This document shows positions 43,763-53,256 of a stretch of 60,205 nucleotides of DNA, in pieces (positions within the stretch are counted from its first letter, which is position 1; each line of letters starts with the position of its first letter). The notes below the pieces were generated by a model. It had not been told where the DNA came from. It saw only the letters and a list, made by a program, of their open reading frames with translations, and did not search any database. Origin of the DNA: Brevibacterium jeotgali (GTDB lineage Bacteria > Actinomycetota > Actinomycetes > Actinomycetales > Brevibacteriaceae); contig NZ_FXZM01000015.1 in assembly GCF_900169175.1 (NCBI RefSeq), positions 1 to 60,205 of the forward strand, given 5' to 3'. The translations under genes and the position numbers were made by a program.

Positions 43763-43777
43763 GTTAGGCACGCTAAC
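43763..43777. promoter_or_regulatory. CrtR-like (MarR) operator over the crtI promoter
   Basis: GTTAG-GCACG-CTAAC, a perfect 5-bp inverted repeat. On the minus strand a TATACC -10 lies just downstream, with a T-rich -35 candidate just upstream, so a bound repressor would block crtI. The divergent MarR gene starts 47 bp to the right. C. glutamicum uses a MarR protein, CrtR, in the same arrangement. Confidence 0.75.
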
Positions 43778-43823
43778 AAACACGCTCAGCACGAGCATCC
43801 GGCCCCAGAACGGAGTGATCGTC

Positions 43824-44357
43824 GTGGATGCCCACCCGGGAGAGCACGATCGCTCCGGCTACTGGTTCGCAGATTCCGATACCGACGCATCGTCGGTCGA
43901 GGTGCTGAACCTCCTGCGCCGCTACCGCGAGGCGGAGACGGCGATGCGGGCACGAGTGCGCGAAGACATGGGCATGGGCGAGAGGGACATCCTGGCCCTG
44001 CGCTTCCTGCTCGAAGCGCGCGCGACCGGCACCGTGCTGCGCCAGAAGGACATCGCCGACAAGCTGGACATCACGACGGCCTCGGCCAGCAATCTCATCG
44101 ACCGGCTGGTGCGCGACGGCTATGCGCAGCGCACGCCGCACCCGGCCGACCGCCGCTCCGTCGCGGTGGAGGCCACCGACGACGGGGACCGCGAGGTGCG
44201 CGAGACGCTGCGGCGCATGCACGACCGGATGTACGCCGCCACCACCGCGATGGATGCGCAGGAGCGAGCCGTCGTCGCAGTCTTCCTCCGCCGGATGATC
44301 GCCAGCGTCTCGACCGACGACCATGCTGGCGACGACGGCCATACTGATCATGAGTGA
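43824..44357 (+). CDS. crtR: MarR-family regulator of the carotenoid operon
   Basis: 177 residues from GTG 43824 (GGAG eight bases before; another GTG at 43815 overlaps that site). Winged helix: LRQKDIADKLDITTASASNLIDRLVRDGYAQRTPHPADRRS, the MarR signature with the DRR wing. Divergent from crtI across a clear operator. In C. glutamicum the orthologue is relieved by GGPP; the same ligand here would be an inference. Confidence 0.88.
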   Translation: MDAHPGEHDRSGYWFADSDTDASSVEVLNLLRRYREAETAMRARVREDMGMGERDILALRFLLEARATGTVLRQKDIADKLDITTASASNLIDRLVRDGYAQRTPHPADRRSVAVEATDDGDREVRETLRRMHDRMYAATTAMDAQERAVVAVFLRRMIASVSTDDHAGDDGHTDHE

Positions 44358-44388
44358 ACCCGCGCAGTCCCGACTGGAAGGAACTTTC

Positions 44389-45201
44389 GTGGAACACCGC
44401 ACGACGCCCCTCCTCACCGCTCTCCTGACCGCGGCCGCCGTCGCCGTCGCGATCGTCCTGGCATTCATCGGCAGCGGCGCGCTGGGCGGCACGCCGATCA
44501 GCGAAGCCGCGGGCGGAGCACTGTCCGCGGATGCGACTCCGCTGGCACCCGCCGGCCCGGCCTTCAGCATCTGGAGCGTCGTCTACCTGGGCCTCGTCGC
44601 CTACGCGGTCCTCCAGGTCCTGCCCGCCGCCCGCCGTTCGGCCCGCCATGCAGCCCTGCGGCCGTGGGCCGCGGTGTCCGCTCTGCTGAATGCGGCGTGG
44701 ATCTGGACCGTGCAGCTGGGCAGCGTCACCGCGAGCGTCGCGGTGATCGTGCTGCTGCTGGTCGTCCTGGCCCGCATCCTCGTGCTGCTGGTGCGGATGC
44801 CTCCGCAGAACCGGCTCGACACCCTGCTCACCGACGGGACGTTCGGCCTCTACCTGGGCTGGGTGTGCGTCGCGACGGTGGCGAACGTGTCCGCGTGGAT
44901 CGGCACGTGGGGCGTCGGTGCGTTCACCGGCTGGGAGGCGGCAGGTGCTGCGGTCGCCGGTGCGGCCGCGCTCATCGGCATCGCGACGGCGGTCTGGACG
45001 CGCGGACGCGTGGCACCGGCGCTGGCGACGGCCTGGGGCCTCGCGTGGATCGCGGTGGGCCGTTCGACGGGAGACCTGGAATCGTCCGTCGTCGTCTGGG
45101 GCGCCGGCGCGTCCGCCGCGGTCCTGCTCATCGCCACCGCCGTCCTGCGGGTGCGACGCGGGTCCGCAGAGGACTCGCCGCGCATCAGCGAGCGCGCCTA
45201 G
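44389..45201 (+). CDS. tspO: TspO/MBR-like tryptophan-rich sensory protein
   Basis: 270 residues from GTG 44389, with GGAAGGA six bases before. Several membrane helices with TspO-like aromatic segments (FSIWSVVYLGLVAYAVLQ, LNAAWIWTVQLG, LGWVCVATVANVSAWIG). It is longer than canonical TspO (about 160). TspO proteins bind tetrapyrroles and often accompany carotenoid genes (CrtK in Rhodobacter). It immediately follows the MarR gene on the same strand. Confidence 0.8.
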   Translation: MEHRTTPLLTALLTAAAVAVAIVLAFIGSGALGGTPISEAAGGALSADATPLAPAGPAFSIWSVVYLGLVAYAVLQVLPAARRSARHAALRPWAAVSALLNAAWIWTVQLGSVTASVAVIVLLLVVLARILVLLVRMPPQNRLDTLLTDGTFGLYLGWVCVATVANVSAWIGTWGVGAFTGWEAAGAAVAGAAALIGIATAVWTRGRVAPALATAWGLAWIAVGRSTGDLESSVVVWGAGASAAVLLIATAVLRVRRGSAEDSPRISERA

Positions 45202-45245
45202 CACCTGGACGAAGCCCCAGCAGTGACGACGATGGAGACGCAGCG

Positions 45246-46373
45246 ATGGATGCACGGACGACGGCGAGCACGGACGGGCTCAGCCTGGGACGCCTCGGTC
45301 AGTGGATCCACGAGGCCGTCCGGCGGCCCGAGTTCACCACGGACGCCCTCCAGATCGTCAAGACCGTGGTCGCCGCGACGGCCGCGTGGTGGCTGGCCGT
45401 CTACGTGCTCGAATCCCAGATGCCGTTCCTGGCACCCTGGGTCGCCCTGCTGACCGTCTACCCCACCGTCTACCAATCGCTGCTGCGCGGAGCGCAGTCG
45501 ACCGTCGCCTCGTGGGCGGGCGTCGGCGTCTCCTTCCTCATCGGGAACTACCTCGGTGTCGGCCTGTGGACGTTCGCCCTGGCGATCGCCGTCGGACTGG
45601 CCGCCTCACGGCTGCCGTGGATCCGCGATGAGGGTGTCGCCATCGCCACGACGTCCGTCTTCATCCTCGGAGACGGCTTCACGGAGCAGCAGCCCATGCT
45701 GCTCGACCGCATCATCGAGGTCGCCGTGGGGGCCGCCGTGGGCCTGGTGGTCAACCTGCTCATCATCCCGCCGCTGCGCGACCGGCAGGCCGCCCGCTAC
45801 GTCGACTACATCAATCTGCGGATGGGCCGGGTGCTGATCACCATGGCCGACGAGTTCCGCTCCTCCTGGGACACCGACAGGGCGGATGCGTGGACATGGG
45901 AGATCGAATCGATGGAGACCGATCTCAGCTCCGCGTGGCAGTCCGTGCGCAGCGCGCACGAAAGCCGACGCGTGAACCCTCGACTGCACCTGCACGGGCC
46001 TATTCGCAGCAGTCAGAGCGGCGGGTCGGCCGACTACGACGAGATCCTCGGCCGCGTGGACGAGGGCATCTCACATCTGCGGCACCTCGCCCGCACCCTG
46101 CGGGAGGCGACCTATGCGGAGGGCGAGTGGGACACGCGGTTCCGCGAGCAGTGGGTGGAGATCGTCCGCTCCGCGGGCCACGCCATCGCAGACCCGGATC
46201 GCGAGGTCGAATCGATCGACGAGCGCCTGGCGGAGCTGTCCGCCGATTTGTCCGCCGACGAGCACCTCCCCCAGCGCTCGTGGCCGCTCTACGGGTCGCT
46301 CATCACGAGCATGCGGCTCATCGCCGTCGTTGTCGACGATGTCGCATCGGCCCGCGAGGCGCGCGAAGGCTGA
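45246..46373 (+). CDS. FUSC/aromatic acid exporter-family membrane protein
   Basis: 375 residues. An N-terminal membrane half of about six helices (LQIVKTVVAATAAWWLAVYVL to VGLVVNLLIIPPL) and a soluble helical C-terminal half, the ArAE_1/YgaE plan found in Gram-positives. Possible efflux of aromatic acids. It starts 44 bp after tspO, same strand, so probably the same transcript. Confidence 0.82.
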   Translation: MDARTTASTDGLSLGRLGQWIHEAVRRPEFTTDALQIVKTVVAATAAWWLAVYVLESQMPFLAPWVALLTVYPTVYQSLLRGAQSTVASWAGVGVSFLIGNYLGVGLWTFALAIAVGLAASRLPWIRDEGVAIATTSVFILGDGFTEQQPMLLDRIIEVAVGAAVGLVVNLLIIPPLRDRQAARYVDYINLRMGRVLITMADEFRSSWDTDRADAWTWEIESMETDLSSAWQSVRSAHESRRVNPRLHLHGPIRSSQSGGSADYDEILGRVDEGISHLRHLARTLREATYAEGEWDTRFREQWVEIVRSAGHAIADPDREVESIDERLAELSADLSADEHLPQRSWPLYGSLITSMRLIAVVVDDVASAREAREG

Positions 46374-46534
46374 CGTGGCTGCGCGACGCTCACGATTGCA
46401 GCGAGGCGCCTCCGGTGACCGTTCGACACTATGAGACAGCTCACCGTCCGCGCGTGCCACCAGGCAGACTGGAACCGCAAGGACCGCTGAACATACGCAG
46501 CACCCCACCCGCAGAACATGTGAGAGGACAGTAG

Positions 46535-48643
46535 ATGCAGGACTTCAACGACGTAGTCACTCTGGAGATCGAGGAGGGAATCGCGGTCGTCACCCTGGAT
46601 TCCCCTCCCGTCAACGCGCTGTCACAGGCCGTGCGCTCCGGTCTGCGCGACGCGTTCGCCGCAGCCAACGCCGATGACGCGGCGAAGGCGATCGTGCTCA
46701 TCTGCGCGGGACGGACATTCATCGCCGGCGCAGACATCTCCGAGTTCGGAAGCGACGCCCCGAAGGACACGGGCGCCTCGATCTTCTCCGTCCTCGATGA
46801 CTCCCCCAAGCCCGTCATCGCCGCCATCCACGGCACCGCACTGGGCGGCGGCCTGGAAGTCGCGCTGAGCACGCACTACCGAGTGGCCACCACCTCGGCG
46901 AAAGTCGGCCTGCCCGAGGTCCACCTGGGCCTGCTGCCCGGTGGCGGCGGCACACAGCGCCTCCCCCGCCTCACCGGCGCCGCCACCGCCCTGGACCTCA
47001 TCACCTCCGGCCGCCACGTCCCCGCCGCCGAGGCCCTGGACCTGGGCATCATCGACGAGGTGGTCGCTGATGAGGACCTGCGCGGCTCGACCCTGCGCTT
47101 CGCCCGGCAGATCGTCGACGCGGGCGGCCCGCTCCCCCGCGTCCGCGACCTCGACGAGAAGATCGCAGCCGACCGCGACGACCCGGAACTGTTCGACCGC
47201 TTCATCGCGTCACACCCCAAACTGTTCCGCGGCTTCCTCGCCCCCACAGAGATCGTCGCCTGCATCCGCGCAGCCGTCACCCGTCCCTTCGACGACGGCA
47301 TGGCCGAAGAGCAGGAGCGCTTCCAGACTCTGCTGACCAGCTCCGAATCCGCCGCGCAGCGCTACTACTTCTTCGCGGAGCGCGCCGCCCGCAAGATCGC
47401 CGACGTCCCCGCGGACACCCCGCGGATCCCGGTCAGCACGGTCGGCATCATCGGGGCCGGCACCATGGGCGGCGGCATCGCGATGAACTTCGCCACCGCC
47501 GGCATCCCCGTCACCCTCGTCGAACAGAAGCAGGAAGCACTCGACCGCGGCCTGGCCACGATCCGCAAGAACTACGAGCGCACCGCCTCGAAGGGCCGCA
47601 TCACCACCGCACAGGTCGAAGAGCGCATGGCCCTCATCACCGGATCCATCTCCATGGACGACCTCGCCACGGTCGACATGGTCATCGAAGCCGTCTTCGA
47701 GCGCATGGACATCAAGAAGGACGTCTTCACCCAGCTCGACCGCATCTGCAAGCCCGGCGCGATCCTCGCGACCAACACCTCCGCACTGAACGTCGATGAG
47801 ATCGCCGCAGTCACCTCCCGGCCGGAATACGTCGTGGGCACCCACTTCTTCTCCCCCGCCAACGTCATGAAGCTGCTGGAGAACGTCCGCGGCGAGAAGA
47901 CCTCCAAGGAAGTCATCGCCACCGTCATGGCACTGTCGCGCACCATCGGCAAGATCGCCGTGCTCGTGGGCGTCTGCCCCGGCTTCGTCGGCAACCGCAT
48001 CCTCTACGCCCGCTCGCGTGCATCCGAGCAGCTGGTCATGGAAGGTGCGATGCCCTGGGACGTCGACCGCGCACTGACGAACTTCGGCCTGCCCATGGGC
48101 ACGTACCAGATGAGCGACCTGGCGGGCCTGGACATCGGCTGGGTCAAGGGCGAGCCGACGGCCTACCCGATCAAGGACGCACTGTGCGAGATGGACCGCC
48201 GCGGCCAGAAGACCGGCGCCGGGTTCTACGACTACGACGAGAACCGCACAGCGACCCCGTCGCCCATCACGGCGCAGATCGTCGAGGATCAGCGGGCGAA
48301 GGCCGGCGTCACTCCGCGTGAGATCAGCGAGGAGGAGATCCTCGAGCGGACTCTCCTGCCGATGGTCAACGAGGGCTTCAAGATCCTCCAGGAGGGCATG
48401 GCAGAGAGGGCCTCGGACATCGACGTCGTCTACGTCAACGGCTACGGCTGGCCCGTCTACCGCGGCGGCCCGATGTTCTACGCGGAGCAGCTGGGCGCTG
48501 AGACCGTGCTGGAGAAGCTGCGCGGCTACGCCGAGCGCCTGGGTGAGGACTTCGCACCCGCCGCGCTGCTGGAGGCGGTCGTGGCGAAGGGCCAGAAGAT
48601 CTCCACGCTCACGAAGGCGGATGCGGCCAGCCTGACGGCCTGA
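46535..48643 (+). CDS. Bifunctional enoyl-CoA hydratase / 3-hydroxyacyl-CoA dehydrogenase
   Basis: 702 residues, FadJ/FadB-type. Crotonase domain (1-190) with oxyanion and acid motifs [10 protein letters not shown] and [12 protein letters not shown]...[25 protein letters not shown]-binding Rossmann [16 protein letters not shown] near 305; HAD C-terminal domains ([26 protein letters not shown]). Performs two steps of fatty-acid beta-oxidation in the cytosol. No thiolase is adjacent. The ATG follows GAGAGGAC. A strong hairpin lies 18 bp past the stop. Confidence 0.95.
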   Translation: MQDFNDVVTLEIEEGIAVVTLDSPPVNALSQAVRSGLRDAFAAANADDAAKAIVLICAGRTFIAGADISEFGSDAPKDTGASIFSVLDDSPKPVIAAIHGTALGGGLEVALSTHYRVATTSAKVGLPEVHLGLLPGGGGTQRLPRLTGAATALDLITSGRHVPAAEALDLGIIDEVVADEDLRGSTLRFARQIVDAGGPLPRVRDLDEKIAADRDDPELFDRFIASHPKLFRGFLAPTEIVACIRAAVTRPFDDGMAEEQERFQTLLTSSESAAQRYYFFAERAARKIADVPADTPRIPVSTVGIIGAGTMGGGIAMNFATAGIPVTLVEQKQEALDRGLATIRKNYERTASKGRITTAQVEERMALITGSISMDDLATVDMVIEAVFERMDIKKDVFTQLDRICKPGAILATNTSALNVDEIAAVTSRPEYVVGTHFFSPANVMKLLENVRGEKTSKEVIATVMALSRTIGKIAVLVGVCPGFVGNRILYARSRASEQLVMEGAMPWDVDRALTNFGLPMGTYQMSDLAGLDIGWVKGEPTAYPIKDALCEMDRRGQKTGAGFYDYDENRTATPSPITAQIVEDQRAKAGVTPREISEEEILERTLLPMVNEGFKILQEGMAERASDIDVVYVNGYGWPVYRGGPMFYAEQLGAETVLEKLRGYAERLGEDFAPAALLEAVVAKGQKISTLTKADAASLTA

Positions 48644-48660
48644 GGCACATGCCGAACCTG

Positions 48661-48694
48661 GGTGGCGGGCCGATCGTCTGACCGGCCCGCCACC
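48661..48694 (+). terminator. Terminator of the beta-oxidation gene
   Basis: Perfect 12-bp arms GGTGGCGGGCCG and CGGCCCGCCACC around a 10-nt loop, followed by TT. It starts 18 bp after the stop codon. Confidence 0.85.
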
Positions 48695-48788
48695 TTCCCG
48701 ACGCATCAGCCAGCCGGCTGGGGCCTGGGTCGAGAATCTTCCAGATCTGGTCGGCGGTGATCGATGCCGACCTACGAGAGACGCGAGA

Positions 48789-48817
48789 TTGCGGCGAGCC
48801 CCGCGGCGAGATAGAAT
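48789..48817 (+). promoter_or_regulatory. Promoter of the Abi leader RNA
   Basis: TTGCGG (48789-48794), 17-bp spacer, TAGAAT (48812-48817). This is a good vegetative sigma match and uncommon in such GC-rich DNA. The expected start is near 48823-48825, directly at the structured RNA. Confidence 0.75.
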
Positions 48818-48822
48818 TGTCC

Positions 48823-48879
48823 CATCACGACCGGTTCCGCCTACTTCGGTAGGTCCAGGGCCGGTCCTCATTTTCGCAG
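48823..48879 (+). ncRNA. Structured leader RNA upstream of the Abi gene
   Basis: Outer stem GACCGG (48829-48834) with CCGGTC (48861-48866), perfect 6 bp. An inner stem CCTAC (48840-48844) with GTAGG (48849-48853) is closed by a UUCG tetraloop. The two are separated by internal loops TTCCG and TCCAGGG. Then CTCATTTTCG runs to the gene start, a weak terminator-like T-run. A CCC at the 5' end could pair with the GGG in the loop. It may act as an RNA partner of the Abi protein or as an attenuator. Structured RNAs have been reported upstream of abiF-type genes; membership in that class needs a covariance search. Confidence 0.7.
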
Positions 48880-49803
48880 GTGGTGTACTTGGACAGCGTG
48901 GTCAAGGAGTACAAGTCCTACGACGAGCAGGTCGATCTGCTGTCCGAACGCGGCATGGACGTCGGAGACTGCGAATCCGCCCGGGCCACGTTGCAGCGCG
49001 TCAACTACTACCGCCTGAGCGGGTACTGGTATCCGTTCCGGAAGCAGTCCAAAGCGGGACGTGAGGACGACTTCTACCCCGGAACCCGGCTCAGTGACGT
49101 CCTCGCACTCTACGACTTCGACGCGAGGTTGCGTACAGCGGCCTTCTCCGCTCTCACTCCCATCGAACTGGCAATCCGCGCGCTGCTCGGTCACGAACTG
49201 GGACGCCTCGATCCCTGTGCGCATCTCGATCCCGGCAAGCTCGGCCCCAACGCGCGAAGCGGGGGTGCGTACAGCACTTGGCTTGAGAGATACGAGTTCA
49301 AGCTGAGGCAGTCGCGCGAGGACTTCGTGGCACATCACGATGGGAAATACGGCGGGATCCTACCGGTCTGGGCGGCGGTCGAGCTGTTGGATTGGGGCGG
49401 CCTGACGCGCCTGTTCGGCTTTGCACCTCGCGGTGTCCAGAACACCGTCGCCGACGCGTGCGGGCTGAGCGCGCCACAGCTCACGAGCTGGCTCAAGGCG
49501 CTGAACATCGTGCGCAATATCTGCGCTCACCACGGCCGTCTGTTCAACCGCGTCCATACGCTCTCGCCGAAGCCGCCGCGGGTGGGCCGACACCCGGACC
49601 TCGACGCGGTCGCCTCAGATTGGTCTCGCACATTCGGTCAGCTGACGATGATCCAGTTCCTCCTCATTCGGCTCAAGGTTGGGCGGCCTACGTTCCTGCC
49701 GGTTGTGCTCGACTCCTTCCCGTCGGTGCAGGCGGTTCCGCTCACCCACATGGGAGCGCCGAAGGACTGGCAGAGCAGGAGCGCACTCTGGAAGCAGCGC
49801 TGA
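48880..49803 (+). CDS. Abi-family (AbiD/AbiF, Abi_2) abortive-infection protein
   Basis: 307 residues. Abi_2 features: YDEQVDLLSERGMDVGDCESARATLQRVNYYRLSGYWYPF at the start, a YDFDARLRTAAFSALTPIELAIRA segment, and RNICAHHGRLFNR near residue 210, an R-x4-H HEPN-type RNase motif. Predicted to cleave RNA on phage infection and halt growth. The start is GTG 48880 or 48898; neither has a good ribosome site, so leader structure may matter. It follows its own promoter and structured RNA and is bordered on the right by a decayed ychJ piece, suggesting arrival by transfer. Confidence 0.85.
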   Translation: MVYLDSVVKEYKSYDEQVDLLSERGMDVGDCESARATLQRVNYYRLSGYWYPFRKQSKAGREDDFYPGTRLSDVLALYDFDARLRTAAFSALTPIELAIRALLGHELGRLDPCAHLDPGKLGPNARSGGAYSTWLERYEFKLRQSREDFVAHHDGKYGGILPVWAAVELLDWGGLTRLFGFAPRGVQNTVADACGLSAPQLTSWLKALNIVRNICAHHGRLFNRVHTLSPKPPRVGRHPDLDAVASDWSRTFGQLTMIQFLLIRLKVGRPTFLPVVLDSFPSVQAVPLTHMGAPKDWQSRSALWKQR

Positions 49804-49920
49804 GCCACTGTTCGATCCATTGGGCGGATTCGGGCTGCGACCACCAGAGGCGTCGGGATTCCCACGGGGAGGAGCAGGAAGGGCTCGACGTCAAACTCGC
49901 GGCGCTGCGCGCTTGCGATC

Positions 49921-50010
49921 TGTGAATCCACGACGCCGTCGTCGTCCTGCAGGTCGCCCACCGTCACGGCCTCGACGGTGAGCCCCGTCCAGTCAGTGCC
50001 GGTCGCCCGG
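49921..50010 (-). pseudogene. Decayed internal fragment of a YchJ-like gene
   Basis: On the minus strand it reads TDWTGLTVEAVTVGDLQDDDGVVD, matching NEWTGLTVEAVTAGSVQDDDGVVE in the intact YchJ gene at 52024-52428; nucleotide similarity is about 80% by eye over 70 bp. Upstream and downstream parts are missing. It abuts the Abi locus. Confidence 0.8.
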
Positions 50011-50115
50011 AGAACTCACATAGACTACGCACACAGAACACAGGCGGGAGGGGTGTCTCCGTTTCCTGTGACAACGTCCTTCGTCGCCGCAGTCGCCGAC
50101 CTTCAGGAGAGCACC

Positions 50116-51486
50116 ATGTCTCAGCAGACACCGACGTCCAACGCGCAGGCCTCGCGGGGCCTCATGCGCCCCTTCAACCGCTTCCTCGAGCGGTGGATCC
50201 CCTCCGCCCTCGTGTTCGCGATCGTGCTGACGATCATCGTCGCCGGTCTGGCGCTGGTCCTCACCGACTCCGGTCCGGTGTCCGTCATCCAGGGCTGGGG
50301 CGACGGCCTGTCAGGGCTGCTCGCCTTCATGACCCAGATGGCGCTCATCCTGCTGCTGGGCCACATGCTCGCCAACACCGGTCCGGTGCGGAAGCTGCTG
50401 GTGCGCCTGGCGCGGATCCCGAATTCGCCGGTCGTCAGCTATATGTTCGTCTTCGTCATCGCCGCGCTGGCAAGCCTCATCACCTGGGGTCTGGGACTGG
50501 TCGTCGGCGTGCTGCTCGCGCGGGAGATCGCCGTGCAGGCGCGCGATCGCGGCATGAAGGTGCACTTCCCGCTGCTCGTGGCCGCCGGATACTCCGGGTA
50601 CGTCATCTGGCACATGGGCTACTCCGGTTCCGGACCGCTGACGGCGGCCACGGAGGACTCGTTCATGCACGAAGCCGTCGGCCGGGTCATTCCGGTCACG
50701 GAGACGATCTTCACGGGGTGGAACCTGGCCGCCGCCGCGGCGGTCATCGTCGTCGTGGCGCTCATGTTCCTGTTCATCGCGCCCAAGAAGGGCGCCCCGG
50801 TCCTCGAACTGCCCCACGACGTCGGTTCGGAACCGTACGACCCCGGCGCCGAGGACGTGGAGACCCCCGCGGACCGGGTCGACTCCTCGCGGATCCTCAC
50901 CACCGTGGTCGGCCTGGCGCTGGCCGCCTACCTCGTCATCCACTTCTCCAGCGGCGGGACCCTGACGCTGGACATCGTCAACTGGTCATTCCTCACGCTG
51001 ATCTTCCTGCTGGTGCGCAACCCCTTCGAGATCATCCACCTGACCGCGAAGGCCGCGTCGAACGTCGGAGAGATCCTGCTGCAGTTCCCCCTCTACGCGG
51101 GCATCCTGGGGATCATGTCGGCCACCGGACTCATCCAGGTGTTCTCGAACGCGATCGTCTCCATCGCCACTCCCACGACGTTCGGAATACTCGCGTTCCT
51201 GTCAGCGGGGCTGGTGAACTTCTTCGTCCCGTCGGGCGGCGGCCAGTTCGCCGTGCAGGGGCCGATCATGGCCGATGCCGCGGCGCAGTTGGGGGTCGAC
51301 CCGTCGGTCGCCATCATGGCGGTGGCATACGGAGATCAGTGGACGAACATGATCCAGCCGTTCTGGGCACTGCCGGTGCTGGCGATCGCGGGGCTGAAGA
51401 TGCGGGACATCCTCGGGTACACCTCGATGACCCTGCTGGCATCGGGCGTGGTGCTCATGGCGACCCTGTTCCTCGTCAGTCTGTGA
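50116..51486 (+). CDS. AtoE-type short-chain fatty acid transporter
   Basis: 456 residues, about 11 membrane helices. MRPFNRFLERWIPSALVFAIVLT at the start, the motif region LITWGLGLVVGVLLAREIA, and NFFVPSGGGQFAVQGPIMADAA with YGDQWTNMIQPFWALP, characteristic of AtoE proteins. Takes up butyrate-like acids. ATG 50116 follows AGGAGAG. It is two genes away from the beta-oxidation enzyme, which suits short-chain fatty-acid use. Confidence 0.92.
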   Translation: MSQQTPTSNAQASRGLMRPFNRFLERWIPSALVFAIVLTIIVAGLALVLTDSGPVSVIQGWGDGLSGLLAFMTQMALILLLGHMLANTGPVRKLLVRLARIPNSPVVSYMFVFVIAALASLITWGLGLVVGVLLAREIAVQARDRGMKVHFPLLVAAGYSGYVIWHMGYSGSGPLTAATEDSFMHEAVGRVIPVTETIFTGWNLAAAAAVIVVVALMFLFIAPKKGAPVLELPHDVGSEPYDPGAEDVETPADRVDSSRILTTVVGLALAAYLVIHFSSGGTLTLDIVNWSFLTLIFLLVRNPFEIIHLTAKAASNVGEILLQFPLYAGILGIMSATGLIQVFSNAIVSIATPTTFGILAFLSAGLVNFFVPSGGGQFAVQGPIMADAAAQLGVDPSVAIMAVAYGDQWTNMIQPFWALPVLAIAGLKMRDILGYTSMTLLASGVVLMATLFLVSL

Positions 51487-51548
51487 GGCGCTGTCTCCCC
51501 GACATCCGCTGCAGACGCTGGCAGCTCCACCAGGCGAGCGCCCCCACC

Positions 51549-51986
51549 TCACACCAGTGCGAGCTGCCAGCTCACCCCGAACCGGTCGTCGACCCACGCG
51601 AACCGCTTCGCGAACCCGTAGTCGTCGCGGTCCTCCATCCGCACGTGGCCGTCATCCGCCAGGCCCGCAAGTGCTGCCCGGAACACGGCCGGGTCCGCGG
51701 TCTCGAAGAACAGCGACAGCGACGGCGTGAAGCTGAAGTCGTGCTGGATGGGAGAATCGTTCATCCGCACGGTCAATCCATCGATGTCCACGACCGCCAT
51801 CATGATGAGCGGTCCGCCCCCGCCTGCGGCTTCGCGGCCGGTGGCCTGATGGGTCTGCTCGGCGATCTCCGGCGGCATGGGCTGCAGGGTGTCGACGGTG
51901 ACATTGGGCAGCACCGCAGAGTACAGGTCGATCGCTTCCTGCGCGCGGCCCTCGAACATGAGGAACGGTGTGACGGACATGGTCAT
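51549..51986 (-). CDS. VOC-family protein (PhnB-like)
   Basis: 145 residues. Glyoxalase/bleomycin-resistance fold of the PhnB branch: PFLMFEGRAQEAIDLYSAVLPN at the start and KRFAWVDDRFGVSWQLALV at the end. The function is unknown; PhnB-like proteins often lack a shown enzyme activity. It converges with the AtoE gene. Confidence 0.88.
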   Translation of the reverse strand: MTMSVTPFLMFEGRAQEAIDLYSAVLPNVTVDTLQPMPPEIAEQTHQATGREAAGGGGPLIMMAVVDIDGLTVRMNDSPIQHDFSFTPSLSLFFETADPAVFRAALAGLADDGHVRMEDRDDYGFAKRFAWVDDRFGVSWQLALV

Positions 51987-52023
51987 CTCCTAGCGTGCGA
52001 GTGTGCAGGACGGAACGAGCGGA

Positions 52024-52428
52024 TCAGACGACATCGGCCGGTCCCACGTACATCCACCTGCGGGCGCGCCGAACGAATCGCGCGATCTCATGCAGCTCAT
52101 CCGGTTCGCCGTCCTGACTCACGTAGTAGGCCGTGTACTCGACGACGCCATCGTCATCCTGCACACTGCCGGCCGTGACCGCCTCCACGGTGAGACCCGT
52201 CCATTCGTTGCCCGGCTCCGGGTCGGTATTCGCCGGCCGCGTCGCCGGGTGCCAGGTGCGGAAGAGGTGGTCGGCATCGCCGCGCACGTGCGCTGTGTAG
52301 CGGGAGCGCATGAGCTGCTGCGCAGTGGGCGGCCACTCCTGCATGGTCAGTGCCGGCTCGCAGCAGTCGGTGTAGGGGGTGCCGGTCGGGTATCCGCCGC
52401 AGGGGCACGGCGCAGGTGTCTTCTCCAC
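52024..52428 (-). CDS. YchJ-family SEC-C-motif protein
   Basis: 134 residues. An N-terminal zinc motif CPCGGYPTGTPYTDCCEP (SEC-C-like) is followed by the YchJ domain LMRSRYTAHVRGDADHLFRTWHP and WTGLTVEAV...FVRRARRWMYVGP. Intact copy; two decayed partial copies flank it (49921-50010 and 53200-53258). Possible metal-binding or chaperone-linked role. Confidence 0.9.
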   Translation of the reverse strand: MEKTPAPCPCGGYPTGTPYTDCCEPALTMQEWPPTAQQLMRSRYTAHVRGDADHLFRTWHPATRPANTDPEPGNEWTGLTVEAVTAGSVQDDDGVVEYTAYYVSQDGEPDELHEIARFVRRARRWMYVGPADVV

Positions 52429-52437
52429 ACCGCCACT

Positions 52438-53256
52438 CTACTGAGACGTACCCGGCGCACGCGACCGTTCATGCACTGCCACGAGGAACCCGAGGATGTC
52501 GCGCCTCCGGTGCTTCGACATGAGCGGAAGATCGCCCTCGACCACCCGGGACCCCGCGCCCCCTCCGGCCGCACCTTCGCCCGCGGCGCGCTCGTTGTCC
52601 CACCGACGTCCCTGGATCCGCTGCCGCCACGGCGACAGCTGCGCCTCCCGCGCCAGCACGATGACATTCAGCAGGTCAGGCATCGGAAACCGCCGGAGCG
52701 TGTACGTCGCGGTGACGCCGACGACACTGTCCCAGGCGGCGGCGAAGACCACGTGCTCGCCCCGCAGCGATGTCCGGACGCTCCGCACTCCCTGGCGCGT
52801 GACGATCGTGCGCGGACGCATCGCCGGCACGACGAACGTGGCCGTCACCGCCGCGGTTCCGAAGACGACCAGCCCCAGAACGACGAAGCCGCCCACCACC
52901 ATGTGGGAAGCCGCCGCCTCACCGCGTCCCGCGTGCTCGACCATGACCCACTCAGAGGGTCCGACCAGCACGAGGAAGGCGATCAGGAAGGCGACCGCGC
53001 CCCAGCACAGCACCGCAGTTCCGATGATGTACCGCATACTCAGGCGGAAGACCACCTCGCCCTGCTCGTCGTGCTCCCGCAGCCACACCTGCACACGGCC
53101 ACGGTGCGCACGACGTAGTTCGTCACGCCTCACCCGCGTGTACACGCGGTTGCTCACCGGAGTGGCCTGCCGAATGACCCACTCCTCGTCGAGCCAGTCG
53201 ACCAGCCCGTGGGGTATCCGCCGCAGGGGGACGGCGCAGATGTCTGGTTCACACAC
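52438..53256 (-). CDS. Tandem-paralogue membrane protein 3 (fused to a YchJ relic at its 5' end)
   Basis: About 272 residues if the GTG at 53256 is used; the start is uncertain. Core plan: RVQVWLREHDEQGEVVFRLS, two helices (TAVLCWGAVAFLIAFLVLVG and VVGGFVVLGLVVFGTAAVTATFVVP), then RPRTIVTRQGVRSV and a beta-rich PH-like tail ending RRRDILGFLVAVHER. It shares this pattern with the two upstream genes. The first 20-30 codons overlap a YchJ remnant read in another frame, so the original start may have been lost or shifted. Confidence 0.7.
   Translation of the reverse strand: MCEPDICAVPLRRIPHGLVDWLDEEWVIRQATPVSNRVYTRVRRDELRRAHRGRVQVWLREHDEQGEVVFRLSMRYIIGTAVLCWGAVAFLIAFLVLVGPSEWVMVEHAGRGEAAASHMVVGGFVVLGLVVFGTAAVTATFVVPAMRPRTIVTRQGVRSVRTSLRGEHVVFAAAWDSVVGVTATYTLRRFPMPDLLNVIVLAREAQLSPWRQRIQGRRWDNERAAGEGAAGGGAGSRVVEGDLPLMSKHRRRDILGFLVAVHERSRAPGTSQ

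Noticed and set aside
44350..44388. ATG at 44350 as the TspO start
   Set aside because: It overlaps the MarR stop but has no ribosome site, while GTG 44389 has GGAAGGA at ideal spacing and directly precedes the first helix.
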